This document shows, one piece after another, positions 15,815 to 23,129 of a DNA stretch of 64,000 nt; the first letter of the stretch is position 1, and each line of letters opens with the position of its first letter. The notes below the pieces were generated by a model. It made no database searches. It was not told the origin of the DNA and saw only the letters and a list, made by a program, of their open reading frames with translations. The DNA comes from JANWHF01 sp036276235 (lineage in GTDB: Bacteria; Planctomycetota; Phycisphaerae; Tepidisphaerales; Tepidisphaeraceae). The translations under genes and the position numbers were made by a program. The DNA is taken from NCBI GenBank assembly GCA_036276235.1, contig DATBDZ010000403.1, positions 7,780-71,779 on the forward strand, read 5' to 3'.

Positions 15815-18328
15815 ATGCCACGTGACATTCCGGTGGGTAACGGTCAGATGCTCGTTACCTTTGATAACCGCTATCAAATTCGCGATCTGTATTTTCCGCA
15901 CGTCGGCCAGGAGAACCACGCCGGCGCCGGGCCTTGCCGCTTTGGCGTGCATTGTGATGTGCCGGGAACCAATCGCCGCCAGCTCGCGTGGACCAGCGAA
16001 AACGGCTGGCACATCCGCCAGCGCTATCTGCGCGACACGCTCACGACCAGCGTGAGCCTCGAGCATCGCGATCTTTGCCTCTCTCTCTATTGCAACGACA
16101 CAGTCGATTTCCACCGCAATATTCTGGTACGCAAGATCAAGGTGCGCAACACCGCCGGCCATGAGCGCGCGCTGCAGATCGTTCACCATCAGGACTTCAA
16201 CATGTTCGGATCGAAGATCGGCGACACCGCCTACTTCGATCCGGAGCTGCGCTCGATCGTTCACTATCGCGGCAAGCGGTACATCATGGTCTGCTTCTGG
16301 GCCAACGGCGAGCAGCGCATCGACGAATACGCCACCGGCACCAGCGGCTTTCACGGCGCGGAAGGCACGTGGCGCGACGCCGAGGACGGGCATCTGCAGG
16401 GCAATCCGATCGCGCAGGGATCGGTCGATTCAACGATCTCGCATCATCTGACTGTCGGCGCTGAGAGCGAAAAGACGCTGTACATGGTCGTCGTCGCCGG
16501 CCACTCGCGGCAGGAATTGCTCGAGCTCCACAAATGGCTGCTGAAGATGGGCCCGCAGGGCGTGCTCGATCGCACCAGCAGCTACTGGCGGCTCTGGGTC
16601 GGCGGCACCAATATCAACTTCGGAAATCTTCCCGCGCGCGTCGTCGAGCTGTTTAAGCGATCGCTGTTGGTGCTTCGCACGCAGATCGATAATGGCGGCG
16701 CGATTGTTGCCGCCAATGACTCGGACATCATGCAGTTTTCGCGCGACACGTATTCGTACGTCTGGCCGCGCGACGGCGCGCTGGTGGCCAACGCGCTGGA
16801 CATGGCGGGCTTCTCCGACATCGCCCGCTGCTTCTACAAATACTGCGCCGAAGTGCTGACCGAAGAAGGCTACTTCTATCACAAGTACAACCCGGACGGC
16901 TCCCCCGCCTCAAGCTGGCATCCGTGGGTGCTCAAAGGGAACCGCGCGATGCCGATCCAGGAAGATGAGACGGCGCTGGTCGTCTGGGCCTTGTGGCGGC
17001 ACTACTTCCGCTATCGCGACATTGAATTCATCCGCCCGCTATGGGTCGATATCGTGCAGAAGGCGGCGGATTTCATGGTCCGCTATCGCGACCCGCGCAC
17101 CGGTTTGCCGCTGCCCAGCTACGATCTGTGGGAAGAGCGCTGGGGCATTCACGCGTTCACTGTCGCGACGGTGTATGGCGGCCTCAAAGCCGCCCACAAT
17201 TTTGCCGTCTGTTTCGGCGATCGCGAGAAGGCGCGGGAATACGAGCGCGCCGCCGAAGAGGTGAAAGCCGGCGCGGCCAAGTATCTCTACAGCGAACGCC
17301 TCGGCCGCTTTGTGCGGCGGCTGGTTTCGCTCGATGTGCCCAAGCCGCCGGACAATGGCAGTTACGAAGAGAAGGATCCGCTCGTCACAGAGCCGCGCAC
17401 TGAAGATCTGTTCGAGGTGGATGAAACCGTCGATGCCTCGCTCTTCGGCATCTACAAATTCCATCTCTTCGAGGCCGAAGACCCGCGCGTCGTTTCAACC
17501 ATGCGCGCGGTCGAGCAGAAGCTTTGGGTGAAGACGCGCGTTGGCGGCGTGGCGCGATATGAGAACGACTATTACCATCGCGTCAGCAACGACATCGCCG
17601 CCGTGCCGGGAAACCCGTGGTTTATCTGCACGCTTTGGCTGGCGGATTATTTCATCTCCAAAGCCAAAAGCGTCGCCGAGCTGAAGGCGGCGCTGCCGAT
17701 CTTCGAGTGGACCGCCAATCACGCGCTGGAAAGCGGCGTGCTCGCCGAGCAGGTGAATCCGTACACCAACGAGCCGCTCTCGGTCAGCCCGCTGACCTGG
17801 TCGCATGCGACTGTTGTCAGCACTGCCATCAAATACCTGGAACAATTAGAGCAGCTTCAGCTCTGTGGCGAATGCAAGCAGCCGGTCTATCGCCTTCGCC
17901 GGCGCGGCACAGTGGAGATGCAGAGCCAGGGATACTTCGGCCGCCTTGATGCCGGCTTCAGCACCGAAGACGCCCGCGACACCGCCAGCCCCGTCGGCCA
18001 CTTTGTGAAAGAAGACCCGGCCGGCGGCCCCGCCACCCGCGTCACCCTCTCGATCGACACCCGCGACTGCATCGGCTGCGACGTCTGCGTCGCCCACTGC
18101 AACAAAGGCGTCCTCCGCATGGTCAACGGCAAAGCCCACGTCGATCTCCGCAACGTCAACCAATGCGACCTGGACGGCGAATGCGTGGACGTCTGCCCGA
18201 CAAATGTGATCGCACTACATCGCCAATCGATCGACCCGCCGGCAGAACTAACGCCGGCAGAGTTGAATCGCCTCACCCAACCCGCCAGCGAAGAAGAACG
18301 CCACGGTCCGGAACGGCCAGCGGCTTAG
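15815..18328 (+). CDS. GH15 glucoamylase-like hydrolase fused to a ferredoxin domain
   Basis: The 837-residue cytoplasmic protein starts at ATG 15815 with GGAGA upstream and has no signal peptide. Residues about 1-270 form the N-terminal beta-sandwich of GH15 enzymes (GNGQMLVTFDNRYQIRDLYF). Residues about 285-675 form the (alpha/alpha)6 barrel with YVWPRDGA, the acid region LPSYDLWEERWGIHAF, GNPWFICTLWLADYF and the base region LAEQVNPYTN before PLTWSHA. The expected reaction is release of glucose from alpha-1,4 glucans or trehalose-type substrates. A CGEC pair lies near residue 684. Residues 752-800 form a ferredoxin module: CIGCDVCVAHC (CxxCxxCxxxC) and CDLDGECVDVCP, where an Asp replaces the second Cys. 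The fusion is unusual; an iron-sulfur redox or structural role is inferred. Confidence 0.9.
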   Translation: MPRDIPVGNGQMLVTFDNRYQIRDLYFPHVGQENHAGAGPCRFGVHCDVPGTNRRQLAWTSENGWHIRQRYLRDTLTTSVSLEHRDLCLSLYCNDTVDFHRNILVRKIKVRNTAGHERALQIVHHQDFNMFGSKIGDTAYFDPELRSIVHYRGKRYIMVCFWANGEQRIDEYATGTSGFHGAEGTWRDAEDGHLQGNPIAQGSVDSTISHHLTVGAESEKTLYMVVVAGHSRQELLELHKWLLKMGPQGVLDRTSSYWRLWVGGTNINFGNLPARVVELFKRSLLVLRTQIDNGGAIVAANDSDIMQFSRDTYSYVWPRDGALVANALDMAGFSDIARCFYKYCAEVLTEEGYFYHKYNPDGSPASSWHPWVLKGNRAMPIQEDETALVVWALWRHYFRYRDIEFIRPLWVDIVQKAADFMVRYRDPRTGLPLPSYDLWEERWGIHAFTVATVYGGLKAAHNFAVCFGDREKAREYERAAEEVKAGAAKYLYSERLGRFVRRLVSLDVPKPPDNGSYEEKDPLVTEPRTEDLFEVDETVDASLFGIYKFHLFEAEDPRVVSTMRAVEQKLWVKTRVGGVARYENDYYHRVSNDIAAVPGNPWFICTLWLADYFISKAKSVAELKAALPIFEWTANHALESGVLAEQVNPYTNEPLSVSPLTWSHATVVSTAIKYLEQLEQLQLCGECKQPVYRLRRRGTVEMQSQGYFGRLDAGFSTEDARDTASPVGHFVKEDPAGGPATRVTLSIDTRDCIGCDVCVAHCNKGVLRMVNGKAHVDLRNVNQCDLDGECVDVCPTNVIALHRQSIDPPAELTPAELNRLTQPASEEERHGPERPAA

Positions 18329-18400
18329 GTATCTTCACCAGCAGATTAAATCGTGATTGAGTATCAATGGCGGGTTCGAGGGGGAAGGCGAACCAGCAGG

Positions 18401-18820
18401 CTACAGGAAAAGGTCTGCTCGCACACCAAAGTATTCGGCCAGCTTCCGAATGTGCTGCTTGCTCAGTTCGCGGTGTCCATTGAGGATTTTAGGTCCGAGG
18501 GAACGTTCGCCGAGTTCGCGGCCGAGGTCTGAGGCGCTCATGCCGTGTTCCTGCATCAGGTGCTTGACGATTTCCAATGGACTCAATCCTTCACCGATTG
18601 TTTCAGTGTCGTCCTCATATTTGGCCATAAGCACTGTAAGCGTTTCGAGGTACTCCTCCTGCCCCATCGTACGGCGGGGCAAGTTAGTCAGGGCATCGAC
18701 CGTCTCCTGAGTGTTCCTGTACGACACGTTATCGTGGATGGGGCGCGGAGGATGCACTTGAACCAGCGACTCAAAGTCAGGGGGCAGATTCGATGTTAAA
18801 ATCCTGCTCTTTAGCGGCAT
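18401..18820 (-). CDS. higA: HigA-type antitoxin with helix-turn-helix
   Basis: The 139-residue product begins MPLKSRILTSNLPP at ATG 18820 (GGAAGG upstream); a second possible start is at 18835. The N-terminal half is unstructured. The C-terminal half is an XRE-type helix-turn-helix: PLEIVKHLMQEHGMSASDLG, then RELGERSLGPKILNGHRELS and IRKLAEYFGVRADLFL. This matches HigA antitoxins, in which the toxin gene lies upstream and overlaps. Only a relic of that toxin is present (18811-18897), so this looks like an orphan antitoxin. It would repress its own promoter, and perhaps that of the divergent YqjD-like gene. Confidence 0.75.
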   Translation of the reverse strand: MPLKSRILTSNLPPDFESLVQVHPPRPIHDNVSYRNTQETVDALTNLPRRTMGQEEYLETLTVLMAKYEDDTETIGEGLSPLEIVKHLMQEHGMSASDLGRELGERSLGPKILNGHRELSKQHIRKLAEYFGVRADLFL

Positions 18821-18897
18821 AGCTGCACCTTCCATTTCTCCTTGTTGTACTCTGCGTGCGTCATGACAAAAACATTTTCCCTGCTTTTTATGCGCTT
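18811..18897 (-). pseudogene. C-terminal relic of a HigB-type toxin gene
   Basis: The minus-strand frame ending in TAA at 18811-18813 reads KRIKSRENVFVMTHAEYNKE and then KWKVQLCR. The block FVxTHAEYxKxKWK is the usual C-terminus of HigB mRNA interferases. The frame stops upstream near 18940, so about two thirds of the toxin is missing. The relic's end overlaps the antitoxin start by 10 bases, as in intact higBA pairs. It has no start suitable for a functional toxin. Confidence 0.65.
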
Positions 18898-18923
18898 ACA
18901 GAATTGCGCGGCTGTACTATATA
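18896..18923 (+). promoter_or_regulatory. Predicted sigma70-like promoter of the YqjD-like cassette
   Basis: TTACAG (18896-18901), 16 bases, TATATA (18918-18923) within CTGTACTATATAGG, 58 bases before the start codon at 18982. It overlaps the HigB relic, so the relic DNA now appears to carry the promoter region of the divergent gene. Confidence 0.4.
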
Positions 18924-18981
18924 GGGGGACTAGTGGAAGTCATGGCGGCGGTAGTCGCCGCTTTGACGAAAGGAGATATCG

Positions 18982-19269
18982 ATGGCACGCATGAGAGACA
19001 GTTCACAACAGGGCGGCGAAAATCTTACTTCCAAGGCTGCTGAGGTCGGCGAAAATCTTCGCGATCTGGGAAGCCAGGTGCGCGATCAGGCTCGCGAGAA
19101 GTACGAAGAATTTTCCGGCCAGGCAAAAGAGTATTACGACAAGGGCCGCCAGGCTGCTTCGGAATGGGAAGAGAATCTTGAGTCATATGTGAAAGAGCAG
19201 CCGCTCAAGGCGCTGATGATCGCGGCGGGCGTCGGCGTATTGCTCGGAATCCTCTGGAAGCGAAGCTAA
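18982..19269 (+). CDS. DUF883 (YqjD/ElaB-like) membrane-anchored protein
   Basis: The 95-residue product starts at ATG 18982 with AAGGAGATATCG upstream. It is a soluble amphipathic helix (residues 1-70, SKAAEVGENLRDLGSQVRDQ), then the conserved segment YVKEQPLKALMIAAGVGVLL and GILWKRS, which is the DUF883 membrane anchor. In E. coli, YqjD and ElaB anchor ribosomes to the membrane in stationary phase; that role here is inferred. It is the first gene of a three-gene cassette resembling yqjD-yqjE-yqjK, with a gap of 3 bases to the next start. Confidence 0.9.
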   Translation: MARMRDSSQQGGENLTSKAAEVGENLRDLGSQVRDQAREKYEEFSGQAKEYYDKGRQAASEWEENLESYVKEQPLKALMIAAGVGVLLGILWKRS

Positions 19270-19272
19270 GCC

Positions 19273-19785
19273 GTGGACACGCAACAGACGCAAACTTCGG
19301 CCGATAACGGTCGGCGCGCCCCTCCGTATGCAGGCACCGACGAGGCGCATGACTCGCCCGGCGAGGCAATGCACGCCGCGATGCACCATCTGGGCGAGGT
19401 CCGCGAATACGCCGCGCACTTTGTCGCCGCCAAGATCGACTCGATGAAGGCGAGCGTTCGGCGAGTTGGGTTGCTGATCGCGGTCGGCATTCTCGGACTC
19501 GTCGGCGCGGCGGCGTTTCTGGCGGCCGCTATCGTGCTCGCTTTGGTGGGGGTGGCTAATGCCATTGGTGCGGCGCTGGGCGGGCGAGTCTGGGCCGGCC
19601 AGCTCATCGTTGGCTTTGGCCTGGTGATCGGCGTCGGCATTGTCATGATGCTTGGCTTGCGGATGTTGAACAACTCGTGGCGTCGTCAGACGGAAAAGAA
19701 ATATGAAGCCCGAATCCAACAGCAGCGTCGGCAGTACGGCCACGACGCCCGGCAGCGCGCCGCCGCCCGCGGCCGCGCCGGCTAA
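19273..19785 (+). CDS. YqjE-like / holin superfamily 6 membrane protein
   Basis: The 170-residue product starts at GTG 19273, three bases after the DUF883 stop. It has an N-terminal charged region, AAMHHLGEVREYAAHFVAAK, and two transmembrane helices (VGLLIAVGILGLVGAAAFLA near residues 66-95; GQLIVGFGLVIGVGIVMMLG near 112-135) typical of the Phage_holin_3_6/YqjE family. Despite the family name there is no prophage here. The C-terminus overlaps the next gene by 83 bases in a different frame. Confidence 0.8.
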   Translation: MDTQQTQTSADNGRRAPPYAGTDEAHDSPGEAMHAAMHHLGEVREYAAHFVAAKIDSMKASVRRVGLLIAVGILGLVGAAAFLAAAIVLALVGVANAIGAALGGRVWAGQLIVGFGLVIGVGIVMMLGLRMLNNSWRRQTEKKYEARIQQQRRQYGHDARQRAAARGRAG

Positions 19786-20272
19786 GCCAGAGCATCCCTC
19801 TACCGAGGCTGAATACCTGCAACAGCAGGCGGCTTTGGCCAAGGCGGCGCTGGCCGGTACCATCGCCAGCCTCAAGTCTGACCTGGGCGAGACGGTAGAT
19901 CTGCGCCTGTGGACGCGGCAACATCCGTGGATCATGGCGATGACCGCCGCCGTCGCCGGCTTCGCGACTGCCGCCGCCGTGGTTCCGTCTAAAGATGAGC
20001 CTCACGAGAAGTTCCTGGATTCACTGAAAGAGGCATTTCACAAGGCAACCAAGCACGCCACCAACGGCTCGGCCAAGGAGAAGGCTGAGAAAGCCGAAGA
20101 GCATCATCCCGGCTGGGGCGAATCGATCCTGAAAGAGTTGATCGGCGCGATTCGACCAATCCTCATCAGCGTGATTTCGGGGCTGGTGAAGCCGGCGGCA
20201 CACCCGCCCGAGCCGCAGGATTCGGCAAACCCAGCGGGCGCGGGCGGCTCGGTTCCTCCCGGCATGCCCTGA
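19703..20272 (+). CDS. Hypothetical membrane-associated protein, third gene of the YqjD-like cassette
   Basis: The 189-residue product starts at ATG 19703, inside the preceding gene (83-base overlap). Residues 1-35 are a Pro/Ala/Ser-rich leader. A helix YLQQQAALAKAALAGTIASL and a following DLRLWTRQHPWIMAMTAAVA segment resemble DUF3618/YqjK-type proteins, with one membrane helix near residues 74-94. The C-terminal half is charged (KAEEHHPGWGESILKELIGA) and ends in a Pro-rich tail. Its place after DUF883 and YqjE supports a common role in membrane or ribosome association, but this is inference. Confidence 0.65.
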   Translation: MKPESNSSVGSTATTPGSAPPPAAAPAKPEHPSTEAEYLQQQAALAKAALAGTIASLKSDLGETVDLRLWTRQHPWIMAMTAAVAGFATAAAVVPSKDEPHEKFLDSLKEAFHKATKHATNGSAKEKAEKAEEHHPGWGESILKELIGAIRPILISVISGLVKPAAHPPEPQDSANPAGAGGSVPPGMP

Positions 20273-20474
20273 GCGCGCCATGGATTGCCCCCCTTCCCGC
20301 GCGGGTTTAGAAAATTGCTGTTGCGCCGGAATTTTTTCGTTGGCCTTTGACGTGCATGAGTGTAGTCTGTAGAGCGTCGGCCTTGGCGCGTGGTGCTTCG
20401 AGGCCGGCTGTAAGAATTGCCCGGCGCGGGTGCCTGCCCGCATCGCCGGTCACCTCGTCAGAAAGCAGCGTTTT

Positions 20475-20684
20475 ATGCGCTTCCGCTGGCGTCCGTTCGC
20501 ACGGCTTGCCGTGCTGTCGGCCGGTCTTTTATTGACGGCCCCCCAAGCCCCCCTGTCTTCGCCAGCCACCCCGGCCGACGGAACAAATCTCGCCTCCGGC
20601 CGTCCTGAAGTCCGCCTGCGAAAACTGCATCTGGTTCGGCCGGATCTCATTCCTTATCCGATTGCTTACGAAGTTTATTGCTAG
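20475..20684 (+). CDS. Small exported peptide
   Basis: The 69-residue frame from ATG 20475 has a signal-like start MRFRWRPFARLAVLSAGLLL, a Pro/Ala-rich middle, and an ordered end KLHLVRPDLIPYPIAYEVYC. No strong ribosome binding site is visible. The conserved-looking C-terminal block and the signal peptide favour a real gene, but the family is not recognised. TTGACG at 20347-20352, 17 bases, TAGAGC could be a weak promoter. Confidence 0.5.
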   Translation: MRFRWRPFARLAVLSAGLLLTAPQAPLSSPATPADGTNLASGRPEVRLRKLHLVRPDLIPYPIAYEVYC

Positions 20685-20694
20685 TTGGCCGTGT

Positions 20695-20757
20695 AAAGGT
20701 GAACCTCGCGTTCGCCCATTCCGCTGCGCGGAATGAACGAAGACGAGCTTCGCCTTT
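20695..20757. repeat. 63-bp stem-loop element
   Basis: AAAGGTGAACCTCGCGTTCG pairs with CGAAGACGAGCTTCGCCTTT (16 of 20 positions). The inner stem CATTCCGC/GCGGAATG is perfect. Its ends (AAAGG...CCTTT) and length resemble the 65-bp elements at 1403 and 4347, but the core differs. Confidence 0.6.
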
Positions 20758-20810
20758 AGATATTTCCTGCCTACTTCTACTGGCCCGCCGGGGGACTACT
20801 TCCAATAATT

Positions 20811-21377
20811 GTGTCGATGGGCCACTCGCATGGGGATTTCGCGCCACTGGAAACCCGCAAGCCACCCCTTGGCGCGCTGGCGTGGATCGCCACTTACAAA
20901 CTCATGAAGGCATTGCTGGCCCTCGGCGCGGCATTGCTGTTTCTTCATCTGCTGCATCGCGATCTGGTGGACGTCACCGATAAGTGGATCAAATTTTTCG
21001 GTATCGACCGCCAGGGGCATCTGGCGACACACATCGTCGAGCGGGTCGCCCGAATCAACACCCGTCACTTCCAGTTCCTGGTCGCAATTCTCTTTACATA
21101 TATGTGCATCTACATCGTCGAAGGGGTCGGCCTGTTCATGCGCAAACGGTGGGCGGAATGGTTGACGGTCGCCCAGACCGCTCTGCTCATCCCATGGGAA
21201 GCATATGAGCTGGCGCGAAAAGTCGATTGGATGAGGGCGATCTTCCTGATCTTGAACATCGGCGTGGTGATCTATCTGATCTGGCGTCTTCGCCGGGACG
21301 AGCGCGTGGCTGCCGCGGCCACCGCCAGAGCCGGCGCACAACCCCCCGCCCCGCCGGCGCGGCATGCGCCGAGGTAA
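20811..21377 (+). CDS. DUF2127 membrane protein
   Basis: The 188-residue product starts at GTG 20811 or ATG 20817 (no clear ribosome binding site). It has four predicted transmembrane helices: LMKALLALGAALLFLHLLHR, FLVAILFTYMCIYIVEGVGL (followed by FMRKRWAEW), VAQTALLIPWEAYELAR and AIFLILNIGVVIYLIWRLRR. The motif EGVGLFxRKRWAEW is typical of DUF2127. The C-terminus is Ala/Pro-rich. The function is unknown in the family. Confidence 0.82.
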   Translation: MSMGHSHGDFAPLETRKPPLGALAWIATYKLMKALLALGAALLFLHLLHRDLVDVTDKWIKFFGIDRQGHLATHIVERVARINTRHFQFLVAILFTYMCIYIVEGVGLFMRKRWAEWLTVAQTALLIPWEAYELARKVDWMRAIFLILNIGVVIYLIWRLRRDERVAAAATARAGAQPPAPPARHAPR

Positions 21378-21439
21378 CCGCAATTACGCTCCGCTTGGAT
21401 CCGACTTACCGGGAAGATCGGTTAAGTCATCCAGCGGGC

Positions 21440-21667
21440 TCAGTCCATCTTGCCTGCGCCCACTGGCGCCAGACGCTTGACGTGCGCTGCTGAGAACCCT
21501 TTGGTTCCTTTCACCAGCTCGTATTCCACGCTTTCGCCGTCTTTGAGCGACCGAAAGCCATCGCCTTCGATGCTGCTGAAGTGGACGAACACGTCCTGGC
21601 CTTCAGGACCGACGATGAACCCGAAGCCCTTCTTCGAATCAAACCACTTGACAGGACCATTAGACAT
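21440..21667 (-). CDS. cspA-like: Cold-shock domain protein
   Basis: The 75-residue product starts at ATG 21667 with GGAGG six bases upstream on the minus strand. It has both RNA-binding motifs, KKGFGFIV (RNP1) and DVFVHFS (RNP2), in a single OB fold of typical size, and the usual end KGTKGFSAAHVKRLAP. It is an RNA chaperone that melts secondary structure. The upstream part (about 150 bases) may be a structured leader, as in other csp genes, but I see no conserved cold-box. Confidence 0.95.
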   Translation of the reverse strand: MSNGPVKWFDSKKGFGFIVGPEGQDVFVHFSSIEGDGFRSLKDGESVEYELVKGTKGFSAAHVKRLAPVGAGKMD

Positions 21668-21981
21668 GGCCAGCCTCCGAACAGAAATGAGCTGCAAACA
21701 ACCCTTGCCGCATATGCCCCAACTCAAACCTGGCGCTGGGATGTGATCGGTCACGAACAGGCGCCACCTGAGTCTGGCGAAATGTATAGAAACAGCGAGC
21801 AAGAATCCAGATGAATTTTCGCGAATTTTGTGCGATTCCGGCCGTAGGAGAGATTGCCTAGATCAACATGTTGCTCGGTGCATCCCGCAGGTGATATGCA
21901 TCAGAACCGAAGAAGTGGCCGTTCTTAGGAGCTGCGCAAAGATAACCAATCGAATTCCCGTGTGGTCCATGTGGGTGTTAC

Positions 21982-22079
21982 GGGTGCCATGTCCCACACT
22001 TGCGTGGGCATGTCGTGCAATCGCGAACGGCTCCATGCCGCTGGCAGACATGCCCACGCAAGAGTGGGACATGGCACCC
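21982..22079. repeat. 98-bp palindrome with 33-bp arms
   Basis: Left arm at 21982-22014 begins GGGTGCCATGTCCCACACTT and ends TGCGTGGGCATGTC. The right arm (22047-22079) is its reverse complement in 32 of 33 positions. It lies in the 517-base gap between the cold-shock gene and the SIMPL gene's terminator; the rest of the gap shows nothing else. The inner arms resemble the palindrome at 27911-27960 in sequence style (GCCCATGCC/GGCATGGGC). Confidence 0.8.
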
Positions 22080-22103
22080 AAATGAACAGATGAATTTGGA
22101 TAG

Positions 22104-22144
22104 GTCAAAAATCAGCCCCTGTAATCCTTTGAATTACAGGGGCT
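22104..22144 (-). terminator. Rho-independent terminator of the SIMPL gene
   Basis: On the minus strand a 12-bp stem AGCCCCTGTAAT/ATTACAGGGGCT closes a 7-base loop and is followed by GATTTTTGA. It lies 41 bases after the SIMPL stop codon and ends the gene string. Confidence 0.85.
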
Positions 22145-22184
22145 TAAAAAGCAGGTCCGTGAGCAATTTGAACTTCTAATTCCG

Positions 22185-23087
22185 TTACTTTAGCGCAAAC
22201 GACGCAGTGACGCTGACCTGCAATTCCAGCGGACCGGCCTGGTTGGAAACTGCCTCACCCGTTGGTGTCGGTCCGGGCGCGGCTTCGCCGGTCATCTGGC
22301 GCATCATCAGGCGCGCGTAAGCGTTGCTTTCATCCTCGCCGGGCGAGGGTGAGCTTATGACGCTGGAGACATGTATCAGCGCGCCAAGCTCGCCGCCGGT
22401 GGCTTTGGCGAGATTGGCGGCGTCGGATTTTGCCTTCTTGAACGCCTCGGCGATCGCGCTGACCTGATCCGCATCCGGCACTTTGCAGACGTACTGAAAC
22501 GTCGGCTCGCCGGGCGCGCCGCCCGGCGCGCCGGAGGCGGCTTGCATCGCCTGCGCTTCTTCCAACGCCTCTTGCTCTTCAGGACTAAGCTGCTTGGTTT
22601 CCTTTTTCGTCAGGCCGGTGGCTTTGACCTTCTCCTGAAGACCATAGCCGAGCACGAGCAATTCATCCGGCGATCCCGCCTTGAGCGGCCACTCGGCTTT
22701 CAGCGTTGACGAGACGGTAACAGTCTTGGGCTTCTCGGGCGGCTTGCCCCCTCGGTTGCGCATGGACACCATCCGCTGCATGTACTGCTGCTGCGGATTT
22801 TCGCCGGTGCCGACTTGCGTCGGGCCAAAATCGATCGACTTATCCGCCGCGCCAAGTCCTTCCAAACTTTTGGCAGCGGCGGCTTTGGCCTCCTTCAGCT
22901 TGCTGGTTGCGTCGGCAATGTCCTTTCCTTCAGCGGTGATGACCATCTGCATCCGCAGCAGTTCCGGCTGGCGCGTAATCACCGCGCGGCCGGTGCCGGT
23001 GACGGCGCCTTCGGGGGCTGCCTGCAGGCCGCAAGATATCAGCATGAGTAAACCAACTGCCGCCATCCAGTTTTGTGTTCGCATCAT
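22185..23087 (-). CDS. Exported SIMPL-domain (DUF541) protein
   Basis: Starts at ATG 23087 with GGGAG upstream. A signal peptide (residues 1-24) is followed by a SIMPL domain: GTGRAVITRQPELLRMQMVI, DIADATSKLKEAKAAAAKSL and SVTASFALK at the end. It has an insertion of about 60 residues with MQAASGAPGGAPGEP. SIMPL proteins are secreted or periplasmic and of unsettled function. It is the last gene of the minus-strand string, 42 bases behind the thioredoxin-HEAT gene. Confidence 0.85.
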   Translation of the reverse strand: MMRTQNWMAAVGLLMLISCGLQAAPEGAVTGTGRAVITRQPELLRMQMVITAEGKDIADATSKLKEAKAAAAKSLEGLGAADKSIDFGPTQVGTGENPQQQYMQRMVSMRNRGGKPPEKPKTVTVSSTLKAEWPLKAGSPDELLVLGYGLQEKVKATGLTKKETKQLSPEEQEALEEAQAMQAASGAPGGAPGEPTFQYVCKVPDADQVSAIAEAFKKAKSDAANLAKATGGELGALIHVSSVISSPSPGEDESNAYARLMMRQMTGEAAPGPTPTGEAVSNQAGPLELQVSVTASFALK

Positions 23088-23129
23088 CACAAGCTCCCTT
23101 TGTTAAAAGCGCGCGGTTGTCGCCGCCTT

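Noticed and set aside
19273..19785. Possible prophage indicated by a holin-family gene
   Set aside because: The YqjE-like protein belongs to a family named after holins, but it lies in a YqjD-type cassette with no phage genes around it.
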